Origin: Methylobacillus caricis
GTDB taxonomy: Bacteria; Pseudomonadota; Gammaproteobacteria; Burkholderiales; Methylophilaceae
DNA length: 64,000 nucleotides
NCBI RefSeq assembly: GCF_020532705.1
Contig: NZ_JAJAVD010000004.1
Coordinates: forward strand, 496,001-560,000
Reading direction: 5' to 3'
The notes under the pieces are model-generated. The model did no database searches and was not told the origin of the DNA. It saw only the letters and a list, made by a program, of their open reading frames with translations. Position numbers and translations under genes: made by a program. Positions 35,169 to 43,413 of this stretch are shown here, piece after piece (positions within the stretch are counted from its first letter, which is position 1; every line of letters starts with the position of its first letter).

Positions 35169-36173
35169 TCAATGCCCTTGTATCCTGCGGCTGAAACTCA
35201 CGCTATAAGCCGCTGGCCTTGTCAGCAGTATAGGATCATTACTTGCGTCTATTCCATCCACCAGGTTGAGCGGGCTGAACATGACAGTTTTCTCAAACAT
35301 GGCACTATCTGAGCGGAACTTGTCTATCGTCAGCGTGCCCAGTTCTACGATGCGGCGGCTTTCTGGCCAGGAGACTGTTGCATCGTCCAACGCATCCCCA
35401 GCTTCGGCCAATTGCACTGAGACGCGATAGCTGTAGGCAGCCTGATTGAGGCGTTTGGGCAGTTCATGCATCAAATAATCAGGCTCTACAGCCTTGGCAG
35501 CATCAGCACTGAGGAATTTGGCACCGTCAACAGGCTCAATCCGGTAACGGCCATAATGGGTTTCACCCTTGGCATTGGTGAACTTGAATGCGTTCACGCC
35601 AAAAAAGCTCTGGGTGGCAAAGCTTATCGGCAAAGGCTTGGGAGTGGTAACAAAACGTTTGGCTGCCGGATGCTGCTCGAGAAAAGTCTCGATTGGTTTA
35701 GGTTGAGCCTGGCTTTGCTGCGAAGCGGCGACTGCCTGCAACAGCCCAAGAAACTCTTCCGGGGTTGAAGCCGGAAAACCGTTGACCGAAATACATACCA
35801 AGTCTGCAATCGCATCATCGGCCAGTTGGAAGCGTATGGCGATTCCCTTAGGAAATGCGCCGCCATCATTGTCCGGGATATTCGGTACTCCTGTGGCATT
35901 GGAATAGCGTACAACAACGGGATTGGAATGGTTGAAAATCTCGGCTTTGGTTATTTCAGCGGCACTAGGCGCTGGCGTGAAATGCCCTTCTGTCACAATG
36001 CCTTTGGCATGATTGGCACGAAAGCCCGGATGCGGGCCGGCAGAAAGCTGGGTAAGCGTATCCACCAGCTGTTCGGCCACTGGCTTATCGGACGCCCCAG
36101 CTAGAGCGTTAGAGAGTGTGGATGCCTGAAAAACCAGAGTAGCCAGAAGGACGGAACGGACGATGGCTTGCAT
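35169..36173 (-). CDS. Exported SrpA-like catalase-family peroxidase
   Basis: This 334-residue protein has a signal peptide (MQAIVRSVLLATLVFQASTLSNALA); the start at 36173 follows AAGGAG. It is a short catalase-fold protein: distal His in FRANHAKGIVTEG, VVRYSNATGVPNIPDNDGGAFPKGIAIRF, and a proximal-region LTRPAAYSVSFSRR. Catalase-related peroxidases of this SrpA type are ~350 residues, lack the large C-terminal domains and act in the periplasm. It is 220 bp upstream of katE in the same direction, though its own operon is not certain. Confidence 0.88.
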   Translation of the reverse strand: MQAIVRSVLLATLVFQASTLSNALAGASDKPVAEQLVDTLTQLSAGPHPGFRANHAKGIVTEGHFTPAPSAAEITKAEIFNHSNPVVVRYSNATGVPNIPDNDGGAFPKGIAIRFQLADDAIADLVCISVNGFPASTPEEFLGLLQAVAASQQSQAQPKPIETFLEQHPAAKRFVTTPKPLPISFATQSFFGVNAFKFTNAKGETHYGRYRIEPVDGAKFLSADAAKAVEPDYLMHELPKRLNQAAYSYRVSVQLAEAGDALDDATVSWPESRRIVELGTLTIDKFRSDSAMFEKTVMFSPLNLVDGIDASNDPILLTRPAAYSVSFSRRIQGH

Positions 36174-36412
36174 GTAGGACTCCTTTACAAAAAGCATATT
36201 GCCGATAGCAGCATATTAGCGCGAATTATCTAAAACAATATGATGGTCTTATTTATTTCAGCCTATCCATTCGCCACCTGCATTGCGATAGACAGGGATG
36301 TTCCTTGGATGGAACCGGGACATACCTGACACTCGGTTCAACGCCGCAGCTCTTCATGACTGTCTTGTTTATTTCATGCCTGATGTATTAATCAGGCCAC
36401 CAGATTGCGGTT

Positions 36413-36438
36413 AAAACCTGCCACCAAATGGTGGCAGG
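36413..36438 (-). terminator. Terminator after the pirin gene
   Basis: CCTGCCACC / GGTGGCAGG stem with a four-base loop; on the minus strand it is followed by TTTTAA. It lies 9 bp past the pirin stop. Confidence 0.8.
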
Positions 36439-36446
36439 AGATGGAA

Positions 36447-37313
36447 CTACTCTGCAACAGTAACAAAACGGCCGTTGTTGTAATCATTGATCGCCTGGTC
36501 AATTTCTTCCCAGGAGTTCATGACGAAAGGTCCGTGCCCAACGACAGGCTCGTTTAATGGCTGGCCATTCAGCAACAGCAATACCGTATCTTCCACGGCT
36601 TCAATTTCCAGCTTGGTCCCCTCGCGTTCAAGTACTGCAAGCTCAGAAGGCCGTATCGTGTGGGTATCTCCTATCCGCACCGCACCATGCAAAATGAATA
36701 AAGCAGTGGTGTATCCCTCCGGCAACTGCACTGAGAAGACCTTGCCAGCCTTCAACTGCACGTCCCATACATTCATCGGGCTGAAGGTACGTGCAGGACC
36801 ACGATGCTGCTCATATTCACCGGCAATTACTCGTACGCTGCCACCATCATTGCTCAATGCAACTTGAGGAATCTGTGCATTTTCAATGCCCTGATAGCCC
36901 GGAGAGGTCATTTTGTCCTTGGCGGGCAGGTTGACCCAGAGCTGTATCATTTCAAACGCACCGCCGCGTTTTGCATAGCCATCCCCATGGTATTCCTCAT
37001 GGATAATGCCAGCGCCTGCTGTCATCCACTGTACATCGCCTGCGCCTATGGTACCGCCGGCATTGGTGGAATCATGATGGGAAACCTCGCCGTCATAGAC
37101 GATGGTGACCGTCTCGAAACCACGATGCGGATGTTGCCCGACCCCACGTCTTTCTTCGGTGGGCTCGAAGCTGGCAGGACCTGCATAGTCCATGAGCAAA
37201 AAAGGTGACATTTCTTCATGAATATCCCGATATGAAAAAATGCTTTGCACGGGAAAACCATTGCCTACCCAATGCTTGCCGTTACTGCGTTTGATGAAAG
37301 CCAGTTTTTTCAT
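36447..37313 (-). CDS. Pirin-family protein
   Basis: This 288-residue protein is a bicupin of the pirin family. Metal-binding His residues lie in GVGQHPHRGFETVTIVYDGEVSHHDS and GAGIIHEEYHG. The start at 37313 follows CAGGAG, although the frame is open upstream. Some pirins are quercetin dioxygenases or redox-sensitive regulators; here the role is unknown. It is divergent from a LysR gene, the usual genetic pairing, which is its likely activator. Confidence 0.9.
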   Translation of the reverse strand: MKKLAFIKRSNGKHWVGNGFPVQSIFSYRDIHEEMSPFLLMDYAGPASFEPTEERRGVGQHPHRGFETVTIVYDGEVSHHDSTNAGGTIGAGDVQWMTAGAGIIHEEYHGDGYAKRGGAFEMIQLWVNLPAKDKMTSPGYQGIENAQIPQVALSNDGGSVRVIAGEYEQHRGPARTFSPMNVWDVQLKAGKVFSVQLPEGYTTALFILHGAVRIGDTHTIRPSELAVLEREGTKLEIEAVEDTVLLLLNGQPLNEPVVGHGPFVMNSWEEIDQAINDYNNGRFVTVAE

Positions 37314-37423
37314 GTCTGTCTCCTGGATTGGTTCACTGTGTTGATAGCTCTTACTATAAGGAGAAGACTTTTGTTTAACTAGATGGTTAAATACTAAATA
37401 AATTTTCAATAAACGGGATAATC

Positions 37424-38326
37424 TTGAATCTCAACGAAACTGCTGTATTTGTGAAGGTGGTGCAAGCTGGCAGTTTCAGTGGTGCCGCGCGACAACTGCA
37501 GTTGCCTACGTCCACTATCAGCACCAGAATCTCGAGGCTGGAAAAACGTCTGGGCGTGACGCTCCTGCAAAGGACAACCCGACGATTAAACCTGACGGAG
37601 GCTGGCAGCATTTATTTCCAGCATGCCTCCACCGGACTGGGTTATATGATGGAAGCGGAAGCGGCCATCAGCACTGCCATCAACGAAGCCCAAGGCAGGC
37701 TGAAAATCACGGCGCCTGCTGACCTGGGTGACTTCCTGCTTTCAAGCTTGGTAAACAAAGTGCAGGAGACTTATCCCAAAATTGAGATAGAGCTGTTACT
37801 GACGGACCGTTATCTGGACTTGGTAGCCGAAGGCGTGGACGCAGCAATCCGGACCGGAGAGTTACGTGACTCCAGCCTGATCGCAAGACAGGTGGGCACC
37901 GTATGCTGGGCAATGTTTGCCAGCCGGGAATACCTGGGCTCGGCCCCCATGCTCAATGCGCCCCAGGATTTACGCTATCACCCTTGTGTACAATTCACAC
38001 CTATCGGCCGGGATGAATGGACGCTGACCAACAATACCAGTAGCATCACCATCCCAATGCAAAGGAGTTCGCTGGTGAACAGCATAGGGGTGGTAAGGGC
38101 CATGGTCATGGCAAACAAAGGGGTAGCACTGCTGCCAACCTATGTCTGCCGTCCAGAAATGGTGGAAGACAAACTGGTCCGGATATTACCTGATTGGCAT
38201 GCCAAAGCAGACCCCGTACACCTGGTGTATCCCAGGCAGCGTTTTGTTCCAGTGAAACTTCGGGCTTTTGTTGACTTGGCGTCTGCATTGCTCAAAGACT
38301 GGTTCAACCAGGAGCAGCACGGTTGA
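37424..38326 (+). CDS. LysR-family regulator next to pirin
   Basis: This 300-residue protein starts at TTG (37424). An N-terminal HTH (residues ~4-62: ETAVFVKVVQAGSFSGAARQLQLPTSTISTRISRLEKRLG) and LysR substrate-binding domain (about 90-295) are visible. Divergent orientation with the pirin gene (110 bp apart) indicates regulation of pirin. It is followed 35 bp later by an EamA transporter, which may be co-transcribed. Confidence 0.9.
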   Translation: MNLNETAVFVKVVQAGSFSGAARQLQLPTSTISTRISRLEKRLGVTLLQRTTRRLNLTEAGSIYFQHASTGLGYMMEAEAAISTAINEAQGRLKITAPADLGDFLLSSLVNKVQETYPKIEIELLLTDRYLDLVAEGVDAAIRTGELRDSSLIARQVGTVCWAMFASREYLGSAPMLNAPQDLRYHPCVQFTPIGRDEWTLTNNTSSITIPMQRSSLVNSIGVVRAMVMANKGVALLPTYVCRPEMVEDKLVRILPDWHAKADPVHLVYPRQRFVPVKLRAFVDLASALLKDWFNQEQHG

Positions 38327-38360
38327 GCTCGAAACCTGGAACATTAATCAATCAAAGACG

Positions 38361-39302
38361 ATGAATAAGGCCACATCCAGCAGCCGGCTTACTGAAACAG
38401 GTATCTGGCTTATCCTGACGTTACCGCCACTGTTCTGGGCCGGTAACTTTGTCATTGGCCGTGCCATTCATGCCGAGATCCCGCCATTTACGCTTTCTCT
38501 GGGACGCTGGATTATTGCATTTGCCTGTATCCTGCCATTTGCATGGCAACCAATGCGCAGGGACTGGCAAAAATACTGTCATTATCGTTGGCGCATACTG
38601 GCTGTTTCGATTGCCGGGGTCGCCTCGTTCAACACACTGGTTTACAGTGGCTTGCATTACACCACTGCCACCAATGGCATCTTGCTCAATTCCTGCATTC
38701 CCATCCTGATCCTGCTATTTGGCGTGCTGTTCTATCAACTGCGCATTACACTGATGCAGGTACTCGGACTGGCCATTTCTTTTGCAGGTGTGCTGACCAT
38801 TATTCTGCATGGTGATTGGCAACGCTTGCTGGCGCTGGATTTTTCAACGGGTGACCTCATCATCTTCATGGCCATGGTCTGCTGGGCGCTCTATACCTTG
38901 TGGCTGCGTGGCATTCCAGCCGAGATCAACCGGATTGGACTGATGGGCATACAAATCCTCATCGCCATCATAGCGTTGCTTCCTTTGTATCTATGGGAGT
39001 TGAGGCATGGCTCAGCGCCGATATGGAACCAGCACTCCCTGCTCGCATTGGCATATGTCGGCATCTTCCCCTCCGTCATTGCCTATTCTCTCTATACCAT
39101 TGGAGTAGCACAGGTGGGAGCAGCCAGGGCAGGACTATTCATACACTTGATGCCAGCCTTTGGCAGTGTACTATCTGTGCTTTTTCTGGGTGAATCACTC
39201 TACCTGTTCCATTTACTCGGCATTGCCGCCATCCTTGCCGGCCTGTTTTTATCAAACCATCAGCCGAGCCAGGCAAAACTGCTGCATGGCCAGGACTCAT
39301 AA
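38361..39302 (+). CDS. EamA-family (DMT superfamily) transporter
   Basis: This 313-residue inner-membrane protein has ten predicted hydrophobic helices and two EamA repeats (about 20-150 and 165-300). Characteristic segments are PPLFWAGNFVIGRA in helix 1 and PSVIAYSLYTIGV in the second repeat. It is a drug/metabolite exporter-type transporter; the substrate cannot be read. ATG 38361 is chosen over upstream in-frame starts, which would overlap the LysR gene. Confidence 0.88.
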   Translation: MNKATSSSRLTETGIWLILTLPPLFWAGNFVIGRAIHAEIPPFTLSLGRWIIAFACILPFAWQPMRRDWQKYCHYRWRILAVSIAGVASFNTLVYSGLHYTTATNGILLNSCIPILILLFGVLFYQLRITLMQVLGLAISFAGVLTIILHGDWQRLLALDFSTGDLIIFMAMVCWALYTLWLRGIPAEINRIGLMGIQILIAIIALLPLYLWELRHGSAPIWNQHSLLALAYVGIFPSVIAYSLYTIGVAQVGAARAGLFIHLMPAFGSVLSVLFLGESLYLFHLLGIAAILAGLFLSNHQPSQAKLLHGQDS

Positions 39303-39542
39303 CCATTGGGAATTTGTCAGTTTTTCAGCATGATCGTCGAGATTAATATATTCCATCAAAACCTCTGCTTCTTATGCAGCCTGCCTTACCGGAAAGCTCA
39401 TACAAGCTTCCCGAAGTCTGGCGCTTGCAAATGATGGCATGGTATTCGCTTATGCATATGCGCGGTTATTGGCATATGGCTTCTGCTTGTGCAAAATCGT
39501 TTGCAGGCCAACGCAACCAAGCCAACATAGATTGATAGCCCC

Positions 39543-40481
39543 ATGGCAATGACAACAGAACCACATAGTACCGAGAGCGATGTCTATAAAACCCTGCTGG
39601 AATCGACCAATGCGATTCCCTGGAAAATAGACTGGAAGACCATGACGTTTGCCTATATTGGTCCGCAGATCGAACAATTACTGGGCTGGACGCCTGTAAG
39701 CTGGGTCAGCGCCCAAGACTGGGCTGAGCGCATGCACCCTGAAGACAGGGCGTGGGTAGTGGATTTCTGCGTGACTCAATCCAAGTCAGGCAATGACCAC
39801 GAAGCAGACTACCGCGCCTTAACCAAAGAAGGCGAGTATGTCTGGATTCGTGATGTGGTACATGTCGTCCGTGACAAGAACGGTGAAGTGGAAGCATTGA
39901 TCGGTTTCATGTTCGACATCAGCGAACGCAAGAAAACCGAGGAAAAACTGCTTATCCTGCAAAAAGAGCTGGAAGAGCTGTCGTTCAAGGACGGCCTCAC
40001 AGGCGTGGCGAATCGCCGTATGTTTGACTCCATCATGGAAATCGAATGGGCAAATGCGCGGCGCAATAACCAGCCTTTATCCCTCATCATGTTTGATATT
40101 GATTTTTTCAAGCAATACAACGATTTTTACGGCCACATCCAAGGCGACGACTGCCTGAAACGGGTAGCCAGCATATTGGCTAGCGCAGCCTCTCGCTCTC
40201 GTGACTTTTTTGCCCGCTTTGGCGGCGAGGAGTTTGTGCTGGTATTGCCGGAAACGGATGCAGAGTCTGCCAAGGTAGTAGCGGAGCGTTGCCGTAATCT
40301 GGTATTCAAAGAACAGATTCCACATGCCAAGTCAGACAACAGCCAGATACTCACCTTGAGCATGGGGCTGGGCACCATTATGCCCGCGCACCAGGAAACC
40401 GTGCTGCAATTCATTGAGCAGGTGGACAAGCGCCTTTACCAAGCTAAGCAATGCGGCCGCAATTGCATCGTCAACAGCTAA
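39543..40481 (+). CDS. PAS-GGDEF diguanylate cyclase
   Basis: This 312-residue protein has an N-terminal PAS domain with PAC (residues ~20-140: WKIDWKTMTFAYIGPQIEQLLGWTP, then FMFDISERKKTEE), a short coiled linker and a GGDEF domain (about 155-310). The active site reads GGEEF (227-231), and an inhibitory-site motif RSRD (218-221) sits five residues upstream. It should be active in making c-di-GMP with product feedback. No EAL domain, no membrane segment. Confidence 0.92.
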   Translation: MAMTTEPHSTESDVYKTLLESTNAIPWKIDWKTMTFAYIGPQIEQLLGWTPVSWVSAQDWAERMHPEDRAWVVDFCVTQSKSGNDHEADYRALTKEGEYVWIRDVVHVVRDKNGEVEALIGFMFDISERKKTEEKLLILQKELEELSFKDGLTGVANRRMFDSIMEIEWANARRNNQPLSLIMFDIDFFKQYNDFYGHIQGDDCLKRVASILASAASRSRDFFARFGGEEFVLVLPETDAESAKVVAERCRNLVFKEQIPHAKSDNSQILTLSMGLGTIMPAHQETVLQFIEQVDKRLYQAKQCGRNCIVNS

Positions 40482-40573
40482 CGGCGGTCCATTAAACCAG
40501 GGTGGTGCCAGAGATCGCTGCCTAACCGCTACCGGTTCCATGGCAGGCACTCAGGATGACCCGCTCTGCTGCC

Positions 40574-40855
40574 TCAGGATTCTGCTTCTGCCGTTGTGGG
40601 GTCTATCATTCGCCTGATCTGCAAGATACGATTCGCAGGAAAGCCGCCTTCACTGGCATGCTCCCGGATCAATGCCTCGGATGGTGCGATATACACGCAG
40701 TAGATCTTGTCATCGGTGACATAGCTCTCGACCCACTGGATTTGTGGACCCAGCATTTTCAGCACACTGCAGGATTTCGCCGAGATGCCTTGCAAGTCCT
40801 CAGGACCGAGCTGTCCTGCATTCGGGATTTCACGTTCAATGATGAATTTTGGCAT
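40574..40855 (-). CDS. DUF4242 family protein
   Basis: This 93-residue protein starts at ATG 40855 (MPKFIIEREIPNAGQL) behind GGAG. MPKFIIEREIP, VESYVTDDKIYCVYIAPSEALIREHASEGGFP and NRILQIRRMIDPTTAE match the DUF4242 pattern (SCO4226-like ferredoxin-fold proteins, one of which binds nickel). It lies 20 bp after the SoxYZ-like gene in the same operon. Function is unknown. Confidence 0.75.
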   Translation of the reverse strand: MPKFIIEREIPNAGQLGPEDLQGISAKSCSVLKMLGPQIQWVESYVTDDKIYCVYIAPSEALIREHASEGGFPANRILQIRRMIDPTTAEAES

Positions 40856-40875
40856 GACTTTTCTCCATTGGAATT

Positions 40876-41673
40876 TCAAGTATCAGGGCTGATCTCTAGG
40901 CTTTGGCTGAACTCGTTGTCTTCATTGTCGAGTATAGTGACGCGTAGCGTTCCTCCGCCTTTGGCAATGAAAGGGAAACGGATGCTGGGATCCTCGCTGA
41001 CGCCGATATATGTGTCGGCAAGCAGCACTGGCTCATCATTGAAGCGGATATCGATCTTGTTGATGAAAAAAGCCGGACGGTAGCCTTGTGATTCCAGGTC
41101 ACGCTGTAGCCCGGTGAACATGGGATGCTTGATCAGGAGCTTGGCATAACGTAAGTCCCCTTCGCCAGCCCCATCGTCAATCACCAACTTCATCTTGCCT
41201 GCATTGCGCTTGGCCTCTTCCTCGTCACCACCCACCGTACCGCCGCACCCCCCTGTAGCCCGGATCGCGATTGCATTGACATATAACTTGCCGTCGCTGG
41301 TCTCCGCCACCACATGTACCAGGGAGTCGACCTCCAGGCGGATGCGGGTCGAGATTTCTGCCTTGCCGCTTTGCGGCGTGAAATGGAACACTGCAACGAC
41401 AGGCACCGGATTAGCATCAGCCACCACAGTGACCGTTTTCACGTATTGTCCTGCCTTCACTGGGTAATCCACCGAAAACGCAAACGGCACCTGTGCACCG
41501 CTTTCAGCACGTTGAGGGGCGGTAAGTTTGATGAATTCACCAGGCAACACCTGCTTGCCAGCAAACTGGTCGCGCTGGATACTCTCCCAGTAATTGTTCT
41601 CAACCTCGGCTGCGGCTGGCTGCGCAAGCAGCAGCATCGCAAAGATACTTATATAGATACGCCACATATTCAT
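40876..41673 (-). CDS. SoxYZ-fusion carrier protein (quinoprotein-dehydrogenase-associated type)
   Basis: This 265-residue periplasmic protein has a signal peptide ending QPAAA (residue ~22). The N-terminal half has a SoxY-type domain ending in the carrier motif GGCGG (141-145, Cys143); the C-terminal part is SoxZ-like (ILDNEDNEFSQSLEI). SoxYZ normally carries sulfur intermediates; fused versions occur in methylotrophs next to PQQ-dehydrogenase genes, where their role is unclear. No quinoprotein dehydrogenase is in this window. It is divergent from a TetR gene with shared half-sites. Confidence 0.85.
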   Translation of the reverse strand: MNMWRIYISIFAMLLLAQPAAAEVENNYWESIQRDQFAGKQVLPGEFIKLTAPQRAESGAQVPFAFSVDYPVKAGQYVKTVTVVADANPVPVVAVFHFTPQSGKAEISTRIRLEVDSLVHVVAETSDGKLYVNAIAIRATGGCGGTVGGDEEEAKRNAGKMKLVIDDGAGEGDLRYAKLLIKHPMFTGLQRDLESQGYRPAFFINKIDIRFNDEPVLLADTYIGVSEDPSIRFPFIAKGGGTLRVTILDNEDNEFSQSLEISPDT

Positions 41674-41695
41674 TGCACCTTGCTAAGCGTTTATA

Positions 41696-41806
41696 ATACC
41701 GACTAGTTGGTATGTTAAATCAGTATACAGACTTGTCAAGCACAAGGCACAGAAAGCTACGTCCTGAGACTGCTTCTATCATCGGCATACAGACCGTTGG
41801 TATGCC
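41696..41806. promoter_or_regulatory. Two dyads between SoxYZ-like and TetR genes
   Basis: ATACC-N8-GGTAT lies at 41696-41713 and GGCATAC-N9-GTATGCC at 41784-41806; both contain GTTGGTATG. They are likely TetR-type operators covering the two divergent promoters. Confidence 0.55.
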
Positions 41807-41851
41807 ATGACAGTCAATCCGCAGTAAGATGAGACAACATTAAGGACCCCG

Positions 41852-42451
41852 ATGAAAACCAGTACACCCAGCCTATCCACCCGCGAGCGCATCCTAACGA
41901 TTGCGCGCGACCTGATCCTGTCCCGGGGTTATTCAGCAATGACAATCGACATGATTTGTGTCCAAGGGGACATCACCAAGGGCGGCTTCTTTCACTACTT
42001 TGCCAACAAAGAGGCATTGGGACAGGCCGTACTGGAGAAATTCTGGCATGACGCAGGCGCACGGCAGCAACTGGCATTGGCAGCCGCGAACAGCCGTTAT
42101 GATTTGCTGACGCGCTATCTCGATCACGCCATTACCGCTTACCAGGACCCGGAGATCAGCCAAGGCTGCATGCTGGCAATTTTCACCATGAGTCTTGCCG
42201 AGACCAATCCTCAACTGTTTACGATCTCACAGTCCTATTTCAAGGCGTGGCGTGAGGAAATGATTACCATGCTGACTGCTGCCAGTGGGGAACTCGCACT
42301 GAATACCTTCGACTCTGTTGCCTGGGGCGAGCTGTATATCACAACACTGGAGGGTGCGCTGCTGCTGGCCAAGGCCAGCGGTGACATACAGGTTGTACCG
42401 CGTACGCTGGGCTTGTACAAGCAACAGCTACTGCGTGCCATGCAAGGCTAA
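41852..42451 (+). CDS. TetR-family transcriptional regulator
   Basis: This 199-residue protein has an N-terminal HTH at residues ~8-55 (TRERILTIARDLILSRGYSAMTIDMICVQGDITKGGFFHYFANKEALG), with a C-terminal ligand domain that resembles TetR_C of the AcrR-like group. It is divergent from the SoxYZ-like/DUF4242 operon, with GTTGGTATG dyads between. It probably represses both directions. Confidence 0.88.
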   Translation: MKTSTPSLSTRERILTIARDLILSRGYSAMTIDMICVQGDITKGGFFHYFANKEALGQAVLEKFWHDAGARQQLALAAANSRYDLLTRYLDHAITAYQDPEISQGCMLAIFTMSLAETNPQLFTISQSYFKAWREEMITMLTAASGELALNTFDSVAWGELYITTLEGALLLAKASGDIQVVPRTLGLYKQQLLRAMQG

Positions 42452-42559
42452 TAGCTCAATTCGGCCCAATTCCCGTGCCACCCAATCCCATATATTTTTT
42501 ATGGTTTTTTTCTTTACCTCTTGACATAAATTATGGACCCTAACTACCATAGTCCGTAT

Positions 42560-43063
42560 ATGTTGATAATCAAAGAGTTGCCGACCTCAGAGTCACTCAA
42601 GAAGTTTTCCCTCCGCTATCCTGATGCCGATATCAAGGCCATCTGGGAGTTCGTCAATATCCTGCGCGCTGCCTCTGATATTTCTGATGCACTTGATAAA
42701 ATGCTGGCACAACATGGCCTGTTGCAAGGCCGCTGGTGGGTATTGGTGTTGCTGTTACGCGAGGATAACCTCACATCATCACCATCTGAACTGGCGGAAA
42801 AAGCTGGGGTAACCAAAGCCACCATGACTGGTTTTATTGACGGACTGGAAAACGAGGGACTGGTCAGCCGCCTGACCGACCGCAAGGACAGACGCAAACT
42901 CAAGATCAAGCTGACAGCTGCCGGCCTGCAAAAACTTGATCAGGTGATGCCCGACTACTACACCAAGGTCGCGGCACTTTTGTCGATACTCTCCCAAGAA
43001 CAAAGAACCGCCCTCGTCGACAATATGCAATCACTCGGCGCCAACATCCACACCATGAAATAA
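42560..43063 (+). CDS. MarR-family transcriptional regulator
   Basis: This ~167-residue protein (start ATG 42560; an earlier ATG at 42533 sits just after a TTGACA element) has a winged-helix domain: LSSPSELAEKAGVTKATMTGFIDGLENEGLVSRLTDRKDRRKLKIKLT, with the DRR wing typical of MarR. The long N-terminal helix (residues 10-50) forms the dimer interface. It stands alone, so the target is unknown. Confidence 0.87.
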   Translation: MLIIKELPTSESLKKFSLRYPDADIKAIWEFVNILRAASDISDALDKMLAQHGLLQGRWWVLVLLLREDNLTSSPSELAEKAGVTKATMTGFIDGLENEGLVSRLTDRKDRRKLKIKLTAAGLQKLDQVMPDYYTKVAALLSILSQEQRTALVDNMQSLGANIHTMK

Positions 43064-43413
43064 CCCAAGCCGGCAATGGCTTGGCCTTGCCATCGTATTT
43101 ACTTATTTTCTCTCCCGTACCCTGGCCAAACAGCATAAACAAGGAGCAATTAGAGAAATTGCATCCATCAAGGACAAGCCTTACAAGATCGGCCAAAGGA
43201 AGTGACAATTAATATTGGCTATCTAGAAAAACCTACATGACTATGTCATGTAGGAATTGATTACCACAATTGTAAGAAAAATCCTACAAACCACGAAATT
43301 AAGGTATTTTCTCGTAAACAATAGGTGTTTTTTGCCGATATTAGGCTCCTTTGACGCCAGAAATTTCTGCAGGTAGGCTACACTAGCGCTTCTTGAAATC
43401 TGTAGAAAACACC
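43064..43413 (+). promoter_or_regulatory. Upstream region of the signalling operon with a perfect 10-bp-arm dyad
   Basis: CCTACATGAC-TAT-GTCATGTAGG lies at 43232-43254. More CCTACA/TGTAGG-like sequence follows (TCCTACAAACC near 43284). CCTACA/TGTAGG is also present before the autotransporter gene at 943-970. No ORF was supported here. The dyad could be an operator or a cruciform/attenuator. Confidence 0.5.

Noticed and set aside
34349-35194. 281-residue rightward ORF opposite katE
   Set aside because: Antisense to a well-supported catalase; composition is that of a shadow frame.
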